Positions 8,526-18,400 of a stretch of 64,000 nt of DNA are shown here, in pieces. The stretch's first letter is position 1; each line of letters starts with the position of its first letter. The stretch is taken from assembly GCF_004614165.1 (NCBI RefSeq), contig NZ_SPVG01000237.1:39509-103508 (forward strand). The letters are read 5' to 3'. The notes beneath the pieces are model-generated. The model had not been told where the DNA came from, did no database searches, and worked only from the letters and a program-made list of their open reading frames with translations. Position numbers and translations under genes: made by a program. The stretch comes from Duganella callida (GTDB taxonomy: Bacteria; Pseudomonadota; Gammaproteobacteria; Burkholderiales; Burkholderiaceae_D).

Positions 8526-11279
8526 ATGAATATCTTCGCCAGCAAGCGCAGCCACACTGCGTTCCCGTTAAAGCCGGTTGCCGCCGGTTGCGCCCTGTTG
8601 GTCGCCGCCGCCGCCGTGCCTGCGTTCGCGCAAACCAGCGCCGACGCGCCAGCCGCCGCTGATGAGCCGAAAGTCATGTCCGTGACCGTGGCCGGTATCC
8701 GCCGCGGCATCGAGGATGCGATCTCGGTGAAAAAAGACGCCACCTCCATCGTCGAAGCGATTTCGGCGGAGGATATCGGCAAGCTGCCGGACGTGTCGAT
8801 CGCCGAATCGATCGCCCGTCTGCCAGGTCTGGCCGCCCAGCGCGTGGCCGGCCGCGCGCAAGTGATTTCGATCCGCGGCCTGTCGCCGGACTTTTCCACC
8901 ACCCTGCTGAACGGCCGCGAGCAAGTCTCGACCGGCGACAACCGCAGCGTCGAATTCGACCAGTATCCATCGGAACTGATCGGCGCCGTGACCGTGTACA
9001 AAACCCCGGACGCCGGCCTGGTGGGCCAGGGCCTGTCGGGCACCATCGACCTGCAGACCGTGCGTCCGCTGGCCTTCAGCGGCCGCACCGTGGCGCTGAA
9101 CGCGCGCGGTGAAAAGAATTCGCTGGGCAAGATCGGCAATGCCAAGGACACCGGCAACCGCTTCAGCGCCAGCTATATCGACCAGTTCGCCAATCGCACC
9201 ATCGGTATCGCGCTGGGCTACGCCCACCTGGAAACCCCGGTGCTGGACAATGAAACCGGCCTGTACGAGCCATGGAAGCGCGACGACCGCGCCGGCCTGC
9301 CGAGCGGCACCTTCGCTTCGGACGGCATCAAGGCCGTGGCCAAGAGCGGCCGCAACGAGCGCGATGGTCTGATGGGCGTGCTGCAATACCGTCCGAACAA
9401 GCAGTGGACCAGCACCTTCGACGTGTACGCTTCGCGCTTCAAGGATGAGGAAACCGCGAACCAGATCGAAATCAACCTGAGCGGCTGGAACGGCGGCAAC
9501 AAGCCTGATCCGATCTACAATCCGGTGACGGTGGTCGGCGGCACCATCGCCGGCGGCACCGCCAACAATATCTACCCGCTGGTGCGCGGCATGTACAACA
9601 AGCGCAAGGATGATATCCGCGCTGCCGGCTGGAGCAACGAGATCAAGCTGGACGGCTGGTCGCTGTTCACCGACCTGAACTACTCGAAAGCCAAGCGCTC
9701 CGAGCTGAGCCTGGAAAACAATCTGCAGATGAGCAACGCCGCCGGCGCGCCCTTCCTGGATTACGTCAAGCTGGGCTATGGCAATGGCGGCTTCTCGCAG
9801 CTGACCCCGGGCCTGGACTACAACAACCGCGACGCCCTGTACGTGACCAACACCATCTACGGTTCCGGTTACGGCAAGACGCCGAGCGTGGAAGATGAGC
9901 TGAAGGGCGCGAAGATCACCGCCAACATCCCGTCCTCGGGCATGCTGGAAAAGGCGTTCTCGAGCTTCGATATCGGCGCCAACTACAGCGACCGCAGCAA
10001 GAACAAGCACCAGCCTGAAGGCAACATCAACCTGAAAGGTGCGCCGACCCTGATTTCGTCCGACCTGTTCTACCAGTCGGCCAATCTGGGCTTCGCCGGC
10101 GCCGGCTACATTCCAACCTGGAACGTGCCAGCGGTGGTGAACAAGTACATGGTGTTCGAGCCGACCGATACCCAGGGCTACCTGATTGCCAAGACCTGGG
10201 AAGTCAGCGAGAAGATCGCTACCGCGTTTGCCAAGGCCAACATCGAAGCGGAGCTGGGCAGCGACGTCAGCCTGCGCGGTAACGTCGGCGTGCAGGTGCA
10301 GCGCACCGACCAGTCGTCGGCATCGCGCTGGTACGACAACACCACCGGCGCCATCAAGCCGGTCAACGACGGCAAGAAGTACACCGACGTGTTGCCAAGC
10401 ATGAACCTGGCGTTCGGCTTCGACAACCAGCAGACCGTGCGTGTGGCGCTGGCCAAGCAGTTGGCGCGTCCGCGTGTGGACCAGTTGCGTTCGGCGCTGG
10501 ACTTCGGCATCGACACCACCAAGCGCGAGCCGGGCGGCAGCGGCGGCAACGCCCGTCTGGACCCATGGCGCGCCAAGGCCTTCGACATCTCGTACGAGAA
10601 ATACTTCGACAAGAAGGCATACTTTGCGATTGCAGGTTTCTACAAAAAGCTGGATACCTACATCTTCACCCAGACGCAGTCGTATGACTTCAGCGCTTAC
10701 GTCCCGCCGGGTTCGGTCGGCAGCGCCGCCAGTTTCCCGCTGCACACCACCATCGGTAACTACACCGCGCCATACAACGGCAACGGCGGCAACCTGAAGG
10801 GTGTGGAATTGTCGGCATCGCTGCCGCTGAACATGGTCAGCAAGGTACTGGATGGTTTCGGCGTGAGCGGCAGCACCACTTACACCGACAGCAAGATCAC
10901 CATCGAAGATCCGAGCGGCAGCATTGGACAGAACATCCCGCTGCCTGGCCTGTCCAAGCGCGTGAGCAACTTCACCGCTTACTATGAGAAGGCTGGTTTC
11001 GAGGCGCGCGTGAGCCAGCGTCGTCGTTCGAACTTCGTGGGCGAGATCGGCAACTTCTCCAACGACCGCGCACTGCGTTATGTCGTCGGCGAAAACATCA
11101 TCGACCTGCAGCTGGGTTACACCTTCGAGAATGGTCCGATGAAGGGTCTGGGCTTCCTGGTGCAGGTGAACAACCTGCGCAACGCCGCCTACGAAACTTA
11201 CAACGGCGACCGTTCGCAGCAGCTGGAATACCAGAAGTACGGTCGCACCGTGCTGGCGGGCGTGAACTACAAGTTCTAA
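8526..11279 (+). CDS. TonB-dependent receptor, probable maltodextrin transporter
   Basis: 917 residues with a signal peptide ending around PAFAQ, a plug domain (about 45-200, with SIAESIARLPGLAAQRVAGR and ISIRGLSPDFSTTLLNGRE) and a long beta-barrel ending in a C-terminal aromatic (VNYKF) typical of outer-membrane proteins. The plug sequence is of the Xanthomonas/Caulobacter receptor class that includes the maltodextrin receptor MalA of Caulobacter. GAGAGGGGA before the ATG supports the start. It is divergent from the secreted GH13 operon and is followed at once by a strong terminator, so it is probably monocistronic. The maltodextrin substrate is inferred from the neighbours. Confidence 0.92.
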   Translation: MNIFASKRSHTAFPLKPVAAGCALLVAAAAVPAFAQTSADAPAAADEPKVMSVTVAGIRRGIEDAISVKKDATSIVEAISAEDIGKLPDVSIAESIARLPGLAAQRVAGRAQVISIRGLSPDFSTTLLNGREQVSTGDNRSVEFDQYPSELIGAVTVYKTPDAGLVGQGLSGTIDLQTVRPLAFSGRTVALNARGEKNSLGKIGNAKDTGNRFSASYIDQFANRTIGIALGYAHLETPVLDNETGLYEPWKRDDRAGLPSGTFASDGIKAVAKSGRNERDGLMGVLQYRPNKQWTSTFDVYASRFKDEETANQIEINLSGWNGGNKPDPIYNPVTVVGGTIAGGTANNIYPLVRGMYNKRKDDIRAAGWSNEIKLDGWSLFTDLNYSKAKRSELSLENNLQMSNAAGAPFLDYVKLGYGNGGFSQLTPGLDYNNRDALYVTNTIYGSGYGKTPSVEDELKGAKITANIPSSGMLEKAFSSFDIGANYSDRSKNKHQPEGNINLKGAPTLISSDLFYQSANLGFAGAGYIPTWNVPAVVNKYMVFEPTDTQGYLIAKTWEVSEKIATAFAKANIEAELGSDVSLRGNVGVQVQRTDQSSASRWYDNTTGAIKPVNDGKKYTDVLPSMNLAFGFDNQQTVRVALAKQLARPRVDQLRSALDFGIDTTKREPGGSGGNARLDPWRAKAFDISYEKYFDKKAYFAIAGFYKKLDTYIFTQTQSYDFSAYVPPGSVGSAASFPLHTTIGNYTAPYNGNGGNLKGVELSASLPLNMVSKVLDGFGVSGSTTYTDSKITIEDPSGSIGQNIPLPGLSKRVSNFTAYYEKAGFEARVSQRRRSNFVGEIGNFSNDRALRYVVGENIIDLQLGYTFENGPMKGLGFLVQVNNLRNAAYETYNGDRSQQLEYQKYGRTVLAGVNYKF

Positions 11280-11298
11280 GCGTTAAGGCTTGAAAGGA

Positions 11299-11324
11299 AA
11301 GGCGTCCCGCGGGACGCCTTTTTT
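11299..11324 (+). terminator. Strong intrinsic terminator after the TonB receptor
   Basis: GGCGTCCCGCGGGACGCC (11301-11318) is a perfect self-complementary stem, extended by AA/TT, and followed by six T. It lies 20 bp beyond the receptor stop. The A residues on the other side would let it work for the minus strand as well. Confidence 0.85.
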
Positions 11325-12001
11325 ATTTGAACATCTGCGTCAGCGATTGCGCTTCGGGCAGGGCATCGCTCCAGCGTTCGAGCTGTGCCAGTCTGGCTTT
11401 GGCCAGTTTGTCGTGGGCGGTTTTCGACAGCGGCCCGAAACGACGTGTGAGCTGCCGTTCCAGCAGCGTTAACGCGCCTTCCCTCCGGCCTTACTGCAAG
11501 CCGCGCTTCAAGCCCTGTTCCAAGCCCTGTTCCAATCCTTGCTCCCAACCCTCTTTCAAACCCTTCTTCAGGCCTTTCTGCCATCCCTCATCGATAAACG
11601 ATTGTTCCGGCGGGCTGATCCATTCCATATTGCGCTCCTTCTCCAGCTTGAGGACGTCCCGCCAGTAACGCCGCTGATGGGGCTCAGGCAGGGCCATCAT
11701 CCAGTTGATCACTTTGAACATAACGATTGTGCGCTCTTTATGCCCGCCGCGTTGATACAGTAATTCGGTCAGTTGCCGCTTCGCAGCGTAGAGCCGATCA
11801 GCAGCATGCCTGGCCCGCTGTGTGCGCAGGTGGGCCAACGTGAGCAAGGCAAATGGATTTTGCGAGGCAATCGACCTGAGTGTAAAGTGCTGGGAAGAAC
11901 AGCGATATAAATGCCCGGAAAGCATGCGTCAATGCCGTTTTCCAAGGAGAATCGTAGTGGGCGGGTTGGGCGGTTCTTGGCATCCGCCCAGTGTCAGCCA
12001 T
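11323..12001 (-). pseudogene. Decayed Rpn/PD-(D/E)XK-type putative transposase gene
   Basis: Three pieces of one family can be read on the minus strand. An N-terminal piece starting at 12001 (HYDSPWKTALTHAFRAFISL) matches the usual start of Rpn-like 'transposase' proteins. A C-terminal piece in another frame (about 11885 downward, SQNPFALLTLAHLRTQ, then INWMMALPEPHQRRYW and EGLxQG repeats) follows directly, so the middle with the nuclease core is missing and the frame is shifted. The repeat region then meets an in-frame TAA (11491-11493), after which the same frame continues to the natural family ending (RQLTRRFGPL ... QMFK, stop 11323-11325). Internal deletion, frameshift and nonsense codon make this non-functional. 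Confidence 0.75.
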
Positions 12002-12045
12002 GTTTTGTCAGGCCATATTGCGCCAGGACAGAGGTGCCAAGCGCT

Positions 12046-12696
12046 TTATTGCCCGCTGCGGTTTTTCACGCTCGGGCGTTCGGCGACTTTTGCCTGCCAG
12101 GCTTTCAGCGCCGGGTAGTCGTCGGTGACGCCGATGTTGATGAAGGCCGCGTGCAACAGCGCGCAGTAGACGGTGATGTCGGCCATCGAGAAGCTGTCGC
12201 CGGCGATGTAGGGCGTCCTGGCCAGCACGCCGTCGAAGTAGCGCATGCCGTTGGTGAATTTTTCCAGCTGCCGCTCGCCCCATTCCTTGCGGCCCGCCCA
12301 TTCGGGACTCTTGTACGCCTGCAGCGTGGCGCCCAGGCCCGGTGTGGCATAGTGGAAGTAGATGCCGATGCCATCGATCATCCAGTCGTCGGCGCGCTTC
12401 TGCATCATGTGGACCAGGGCTTTTTCGCGCGGCGTGCTGCCGGTCAGGGTCGGCGCGCCATCCAGATTGTCGAGGTATTCGGTGATGGCGACGCATTCGG
12501 CGATGTGGGTGCCATCGTCCAGCTCCAGCACCGGCACCACGCCGCTCGGGTTCTTCGCCAAAAACGCCGCTTGCTTGTGCTCCGCCGCGATCAGGTCGAC
12601 GGGAACGAATTCGAACCGTTGCTCCAGTCCCTTTTCGGCCAGGACGATGCGGATGCGGGCGGGATTGGGAAAACCTGGGGTGTCGTAAATCTTCAT
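12046..12696 (-). CDS. Glutathione S-transferase
   Basis: 216 residues, the normal length for a cytosolic GST. The thioredoxin-like N-terminal half includes MKIYDTPGFPNPARIRIVLA and the cis-Pro/ECVAI glutathione-binding region (GVVPVLELDDGTHIAECVAI). The helical C-terminal half includes the buried motif FSMADITVYCALL. It probably conjugates glutathione to an electrophile or serves stress defence in the cytoplasm. It is divergent from a TetR-type gene, and both candidate operators of that regulator lie in the shared 143-bp promoter region, so repression by it is likely. Confidence 0.9.
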   Translation of the reverse strand: MKIYDTPGFPNPARIRIVLAEKGLEQRFEFVPVDLIAAEHKQAAFLAKNPSGVVPVLELDDGTHIAECVAITEYLDNLDGAPTLTGSTPREKALVHMMQKRADDWMIDGIGIYFHYATPGLGATLQAYKSPEWAGRKEWGERQLEKFTNGMRYFDGVLARTPYIAGDSFSMADITVYCALLHAAFINIGVTDDYPALKAWQAKVAERPSVKNRSGQ

Positions 12697-12713
12697 ATGT
12701 AGCCTTGGAAAAT

Positions 12714-12735
12714 TCTACCTCTCGGTAGATAGATT
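12714..12735. promoter_or_regulatory. Second, imperfect TetR operator near the GST gene
   Basis: TCTACCTCTCGGTAGATAGA repeats the right half (TCGGTAGATAGAT) of the perfect palindrome at 12766-12791, while its left half is degenerate. It lies 18 bp before the GST start. Confidence 0.6.
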
Positions 12736-12765
12736 AAAATGGCCGATAGTCAGACGTTTCCGGAT

Positions 12766-12791
12766 TTATCTATCTATCGGTAGATAGATAA
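12766..12791. promoter_or_regulatory. Perfect palindromic TetR-type operator
   Basis: The arms TTATCTATCTA (12766-12776) and TAGATAGATAA (12781-12791) are exactly complementary around a TCGG centre. It lies between the divergent GST and TetR genes, 48 bp before the regulator start. Size and position fit autoregulation by the TetR-type protein. Confidence 0.75.
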
Positions 12792-12839
12792 TATGTCTGG
12801 AGGATTTGCCGCGTCAAGTAAAAATTTTGAGGAGCCGGG

Positions 12840-13403
12840 ATGGCAAGCGATAAGAAGCAGGAAGTGATGATGGCCGCCAGGCTGATGGTGCAGGCGCAGG
12901 GCTACAACGCCTTGAGCTTCCGCGATCTGGCGGAAGCCGTGGGCGTGAAGAGTTCCAGCATCCATTACTATTTTCCGACCAAGGGTGACCTGGGCGCGGC
13001 GCTGGCGCGCCAGTACACGGACGAATTCATGGAATACCTGAACGGCCTGCTGGAGCAGGGCGTCGACTGGCGCGACTGCGTGGCGAAGTATGCGGACGTG
13101 TTTCGCGATACGCTGCTGCGTGAGAACCGCATGTGCATGGCAGGCATCATGGCGGCCGAGCGTCCCGGTTTGGCGCCGGAAGTGCGGGCCGAGGTGGAGC
13201 GCTTCACCGGGCAGATCGTCGGCTGGCTGGCGCGTGTGCTGTCCCTCGGCAAGCCGAAGATGGAGGCGGAGGCAGTGCAAGGATGGGCGTTTGCCGTATT
13301 TTCGGCAATCGAAGGCGCCCAACTGGTGGCGCGCGGCTGCGATGATGTGGGGGTGTTCGACAGCACCCTGGCCGCGTACCGGGCGGCGGGCCTGCTGCCC
13401 TGA
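12840..13403 (+). CDS. TetR/AcrR-family transcriptional regulator
   Basis: 187 residues. The N-terminal helix-turn-helix is clear (ALSFRDLAEAVGVKSSSIHYYFPTKGDL, about residues 24-50), followed by a helical ligand-binding domain that contains the conserved MCMAGIMAAERPGL segment. GGAGCCGGG before the ATG supports the start. It is divergent from the GST gene and flanked by two related palindromes, so it very likely represses itself and the GST. The inducer cannot be told from the sequence. Confidence 0.93.
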   Translation: MASDKKQEVMMAARLMVQAQGYNALSFRDLAEAVGVKSSSIHYYFPTKGDLGAALARQYTDEFMEYLNGLLEQGVDWRDCVAKYADVFRDTLLRENRMCMAGIMAAERPGLAPEVRAEVERFTGQIVGWLARVLSLGKPKMEAEAVQGWAFAVFSAIEGAQLVARGCDDVGVFDSTLAAYRAAGLLP

Positions 13404-13417
13404 TTGGCACCCTGATT

Positions 13418-13467
13418 GGGGACAGACCACGATTTCGCAATAAATTGCAAAATCGTGGTCTGTCCCC
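13418..13467. repeat. Long imperfect inverted repeat at a convergent gene junction
   Basis: An 18-bp arm beginning GGGGACAGACCACG (13418-13435) pairs with its complement at 13450-13467. An inner GCAAT/ATTGC stem extends it, with one C/A mismatch. It fills the gap between the convergent TetR and M2 peptidase genes, so it may act as a bidirectional terminator. It also resembles the element at 32908-33001 in starting with GGGGxCAG. Confidence 0.75.
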
Positions 13468-13472
13468 GGGGG

Positions 13473-15299
13473 TTATTTCTTCTCGGCGGCGGCGAACGCG
13501 GCGTTCTGCTGGTCCAGCCACGTCTTCAGCGGCGCGAAGTATTCGAGCAGCGCGTTGCCGTCGATCTTGTCTTCGCCGGAGATGGCTTTCAAGGCTTCCG
13601 GCCACGGCTTGCTGGTGCCCATCTCCAGCATCTGCTGCAGCTTGGCGCCGGCCTTGGCGTTGCCGTAGATCGAGCAGCGGTGCAGCGGACCGGTGTAGCC
13701 GGCTTCGCGGCACAGCGCGCGGTGGAACTGGAATTGCAGCATGTCGGCCAGGAAGTAGCGCGCGTACGGCACGTCGGCCGCCACATGGTATTTCGCGCCG
13801 GCGTCGAAGCCGCCGCTGTCCACCGGACCCGGACGCTTCACGCCCATATACTGCTCGCGCAGCGCCCACCAGGCCTTGTCGTAATCGGCCGGCTTGGTCT
13901 TGCCGGCGTAGACGTCCCAGCGCCATTTATCCACGGTGTACGAGAACGGCAGGATGGCGACCTTGCTCAGCGCGCGTTCCAGCAGCTGGCCGATGTCGGC
14001 ATCCTTCTCCGGTTCCTGCTCCATCAGGCCGACCTTCTTCAGGTAGTCGGGCGTGATCGACAGCGCGATGGTGTCGCCGATGGCTTCATGGAAGCCGTCG
14101 TTGGCGCCGTTGTGGAACAGGAAGGCCGGCTGCTTGCTGTAGGCCAGGTCGTAGTAGATGTGCCCCAGCTCATGGTGGATCACGGTGAAGTCCTCGGCGG
14201 TCGGCGTGATGCACATCTTGATGCGCACATCTTCCTTCTCGTCGATGGTCCAGGCGGAGGCGTGACACACCACGTCGCGGTCGCGCGGCTTGGTCAGCAG
14301 CGAGCGTTCCCAGAACGATGCCGGCAGCTGGCGCATGCCCAGCGAGGTGTAGAAACGCTCGGCGTATTGCGTCATCTGTTTGGCGTCGGTCTTGCGTTGT
14401 TCCAGCACTTTGGTCAGGTCGAAGGCGCTGGCGCCGCTGGCCGGCTTCAGGAGCGGATACAGGTTGTTCCAGTTCTGCGCCCACATATTGCCGAACAGGT
14501 GGGACGGGATCGGGCCGGTCAGCGGCACCACGTCCGGACCGTAGGTCTGGCGCAGCTTGTAGCGGGTGTAGGTGTGCAGCGATTCGTACAGCGGCTTGAC
14601 TTGCTGCCACAGGCGTTCCATCTCGGCGGCGAAAGCGTCCGGCGGCATGTCGTACAGCGAGCGCCACATGGCGCCGGTGTCGGCGAAGCCCATCTGCTTC
14701 GCGCCCTTGTTGGACAGTTCGACGTATTCGGCGTACTTCTGCTTGTACGCCGGCGACTGTGCGTGCCAGCCCAGCCACATCTCTTTCAGCTTGGCCTCGT
14801 CGCGCGAGTTGGCCAGGACTTTTTCCATCTCGCCCAGCGCCAGGCACTGGTCGGAACCGTCGGCCTTCTTGCTGCAGTATTTGGCCTTGCCGTAGGCGCC
14901 GTTCATGGCCGCCTGCAGGGTGGCGTACTGTTCGCGTTCCTTCGGATCGGCGAATACCAGCGACAGCTGCAGCAGCTTGAGTTTGCGCGCGTCGTCGGCC
15001 GACAGTTTCAGGCCGTTGTAGCGGCGCGCCTTCAGCGCCAGTTCGCCGGTGGCGTCCAGATAGCGCTCGGCGAAGAAGGAGGCGATGGCTTCCGTGTCGT
15101 CGGTGATGAAGTTGGAGCCCACCCAGCCGGCGCGGGCGCTGTCGGTATTCAGCTTGTACAGGCGGGCGTCGGCGTCGGCCAGGAATTTTTCGGCCTCGGC
15201 GACGGTGGGTTTGGCGACAGGGGCGGCCAGCGCGGTGGCACTGGAGGCTGCGAGGGCGGTGGCCAGCAGCGTGCTGATAATTTTTGGTGTCACAGACAT
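13473..15299 (-). CDS. Secreted M2-family zinc peptidyl-dipeptidase (ACE-like)
   Basis: The start at 15299 gives a signal peptide (TPKIISTLLATALAASSATALA) and has AAGGGAG upstream. The 608-residue protein carries the gluzincin motif HHELGH near residue 374, with the third zinc ligand in FHEAIGDT about 24 residues later, the arrangement of angiotensin-converting-enzyme-like peptidases. These remove C-terminal dipeptides. The likely location is periplasm or exterior. It is divergent from the histidine kinase gene at 15407. No functional link to the sugar genes is apparent. Confidence 0.9.
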   Translation of the reverse strand: MSVTPKIISTLLATALAASSATALAAPVAKPTVAEAEKFLADADARLYKLNTDSARAGWVGSNFITDDTEAIASFFAERYLDATGELALKARRYNGLKLSADDARKLKLLQLSLVFADPKEREQYATLQAAMNGAYGKAKYCSKKADGSDQCLALGEMEKVLANSRDEAKLKEMWLGWHAQSPAYKQKYAEYVELSNKGAKQMGFADTGAMWRSLYDMPPDAFAAEMERLWQQVKPLYESLHTYTRYKLRQTYGPDVVPLTGPIPSHLFGNMWAQNWNNLYPLLKPASGASAFDLTKVLEQRKTDAKQMTQYAERFYTSLGMRQLPASFWERSLLTKPRDRDVVCHASAWTIDEKEDVRIKMCITPTAEDFTVIHHELGHIYYDLAYSKQPAFLFHNGANDGFHEAIGDTIALSITPDYLKKVGLMEQEPEKDADIGQLLERALSKVAILPFSYTVDKWRWDVYAGKTKPADYDKAWWALREQYMGVKRPGPVDSGGFDAGAKYHVAADVPYARYFLADMLQFQFHRALCREAGYTGPLHRCSIYGNAKAGAKLQQMLEMGTSKPWPEALKAISGEDKIDGNALLEYFAPLKTWLDQQNAAFAAAEKK

Positions 15300-15406
15300 C
15301 TCCCTTGGTGGACTTGGTCTTCTCATCGAACCGGGTGGGCCGATGGCCGACAATGATACAGTGAGTTTTCGGCTAAGATTGAAGTTTTACTTTGACCGTA
15401 AGCCTT

Positions 15407-18400
15407 ATGCCGTTCGCAACGCGACTGATAGTTTGTTTCCTGATGTTTGTTGGCGTGCTGTCGTCGCAGGCGCAATCCGCGGAAGCGGAAAAGATCCCCT
15501 GGCATCACACCAGCTACCTCGCCAAGGACGGCGCGCCATCGTACGTGACCTCGCTGGCGCAAACGCCGGACGGCTGGCTGTGGGTGGCTTCCTCCACCGG
15601 TCTGTATCGCTTTGACGGCGTGCGCTTCGAGCTGTTCGGGGCCGGCGTCGACCAGCTGTTGTACACCGACATCAGCGCGCTGAGGGCGCTGCCGGACGGC
15701 TCGCTGTGGGCGGGCTACCGGTACGGCGGCGCCACCTTGTTGCGCCAGGGGCACGTGGTGCGCCACTATCCGGCGCAGAAGGGTGGCCTGAACGGCACCA
15801 CCTGGGATTTCGTCCGCGACCCTTGCGGTCAATTGTGGGCCGCCACCGCGCGCGGCCTGTTCCTGCTGAAGCAGGACGGCTTCCATGCCGCGCCGGCGGC
15901 ACTGGGCGCGCCGCCGGCCGTGATCCGCATGCAGATCGACCGCAACGGCGGTTTCTGGCTGCGCAGTCCGGACAGTATCCTGCTGCGCGCCGCCGGCGCG
16001 GACAGCTTCAAGCCGGTGCCGGGGACGTGGGGCTGGGGAGGACTGGCAGAAGCGCCTGACGGCGGCATCTGGGCCAACGACCATATGGCGGGCGGCGCGC
16101 ATCTGCTGCTGGCGCCGGCACGGGGAGGGGCTGCGCAGCAATGGCGTCCGGCGCCTGGGCCGTCGGGCCAGATGGCTTTTGATCGCGCCGGGCGCATGTG
16201 GAACTTGCGCGGCGACGGCGTGGAGATGGCCGGCGCCGGCGACGTCCCGTCGCGGCAGCTCAGTTTCCAGCGCGGCTTGAGTGGCGAAACCGGCACCGCC
16301 ATTCTGGCTGATCGCGAGGGCAACATCTGGGTCGGCACCAACGGTGGTCTCGATCGCTTCCGCGAGAACAAGCTGACCCAGTACCCGGCCTTGAGCACAC
16401 AGGGGGAAGCGCTGCCGCTCGCCGTGGGCAAGAATGGGGAGATATGGAGTGAGCTTCAGGTGATCGACGGCCCCGACGTGCCTCCGGTGGTCTACGATCG
16501 CGCCACGCCGACGCCGACCAGTTTCTCCACCGCCGAATTTGTCGACCGTGATGGCCGGCTCTGGATGCATACGTTCGATAATCTGGTGCGTATCGAACGG
16601 AGCGGGCGAGGCTTCACGCGCACCGTGATCCCACCGCCTGATGATGAAGCCTCAAAAAAAGCCGGCGTGGCGCCGGGACCGGCGCTGGGCATGGACAGCG
16701 ATGGCGGGCTGTGGGCGGTGTTTCATTCCTCTCCATATCGCCTGAAGGACGGCAAATGGACGCTCAACGGCGGCATCGATCAGTTGCCGAAAATCGGCTA
16801 CACCACCATGTACACGGCACCCGACGGGGTGCTATGGGTGGGCACCCGCAAGAATCTCATCTTTTCACTGACCGGCCGCACGCTGCGCCAGTTCGACGAG
16901 AAGGACGGCATTTCGCTGGGGGCGGTCAGCCAGTTTTTCTGGGACGGCAAAACCCTGTGGGCCGGCGGTAACAACGGCCTGGCTTTCCTGGCCGGCGGCC
17001 GTTTCCACAAGGTCGTCGGGCATGGCGGCGAGCCGTTCCAGGCCACCTCCGGCATCGCCCAGTCGGACGATGGCGACCTTTGGCTGAACAGCGGTTCCGG
17101 CGTGTTCCGCATTCCGTACAAGGAGCACCGGCAGCTGTTGAAAGATGCCGGCTACCGTGTGCAGTATGCGACGCTGAATCATGAAGACGGCTTGCGTGGT
17201 GCGGCGCCGCAATTCGGCGGCTCGCGCAACATCGTCTTCGCGCGCGGCAGAATCTGGGTGACGACCACCGTCGGCGTCTTCTGGTTCGACCCGAAACACC
17301 CGCTGCACAACCGCCTTGCGCCGCCCGTGGCGATACGCGGCCTGAGCGCGAATGATCAGGAGTACGGCGCCACCGCCGGCCTGACGCTGCCCAAGGGCAC
17401 CAGCCGGATCCGCATCGATTACACGGCGCTGAGTCTGACCATGCCCGACCGGATGCAATTCCGTTACCGGCTGGACGGCGTCGACGCGGAATGGCAGCAG
17501 GTGACCAACCAGCGCGCGGCGTTTTACACCGGCCTGGGGCCGGGCCGGTATCGCTTTCAGGTGCAGGCCTCGAACAACGACGGCGTCTGGAACGATGCCG
17601 GCGCCACCCTGGATTTCGACATCGCGCCCAAACTGGTGCAGACCTGGTGGTTCAAGGCCGCGATCGTGGCGCTGCTGCTGCTGATGCTTTGGCTGGCGCA
17701 CCGTCTGCGCCTGCTGCACGCCACCCGGCAGGCACGGGCGAAGTTCGAAGAACGGCTCGATGAGCGCGAGCGCATTGCGCGCGACCTGCACGACACGCTG
17801 CTGCAATCGGTGCAGGGCATGGTTCTGGTGGTGAACAATGCCGCCCAGCGCCTGTCGTCGCAGGCGGAAAAGGACGACATAGAGCGCGCGCTGGTGCATG
17901 CCGATGCCGCCATCCAGGAAGGCCGCGACCGGGTGCAGGCGCTGCGTCTGGAGGACGATCCCGGCGAATTGTTCGACACCCTGGTGCAGCTGGGCGCGCA
18001 GCGCCTGCAGGGCCATGGCTGCGAATTTGTGCCGACCCTGGTAGGCAAACCGCGCCTGCTGCATCCCATCGTCGCCGAAGAATGCAGCGCGATCGGCCGG
18101 GAAGCGCTGGCCAACGCCTTCCGCCACGCCCGGGCCACGCGGGTGACGCTGGAGGTGGCGTACGGCGCCGCCGGACTGCGCATCGCCATCCGCGACAACG
18201 GCTGCGGCATTCCGGCCGATGTGCTGGCCGCGGGTGGCCGCGAACGGCACTGGGGCCTGAAGGGCATGAAGGAACGCGCGGCGAAGATCCAGGCGGCGCT
18301 GGATTGCCGTTCCAGCGCGGACGGGGGGACGCACTGGCAGCTGTCGCTGCCGGCGCGGCTGGCTTACGCCGATCACGCGGGCGACAGCCGGTGGCGGCGC

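Noticed and set aside
11495-11580. Short repeated units that might suggest a CRISPR-like or tandem repeat array
   Set aside because: They encode the degenerate Glu/Gln-Gly-Leu repeats at the end of the Rpn-like remnant and lack regular spacers.
11276-11584. A 102-codon minus-strand frame over the receptor terminator
   Set aside because: It overlaps the pseudogene in another frame and crosses the terminator hairpin; no family resemblance.
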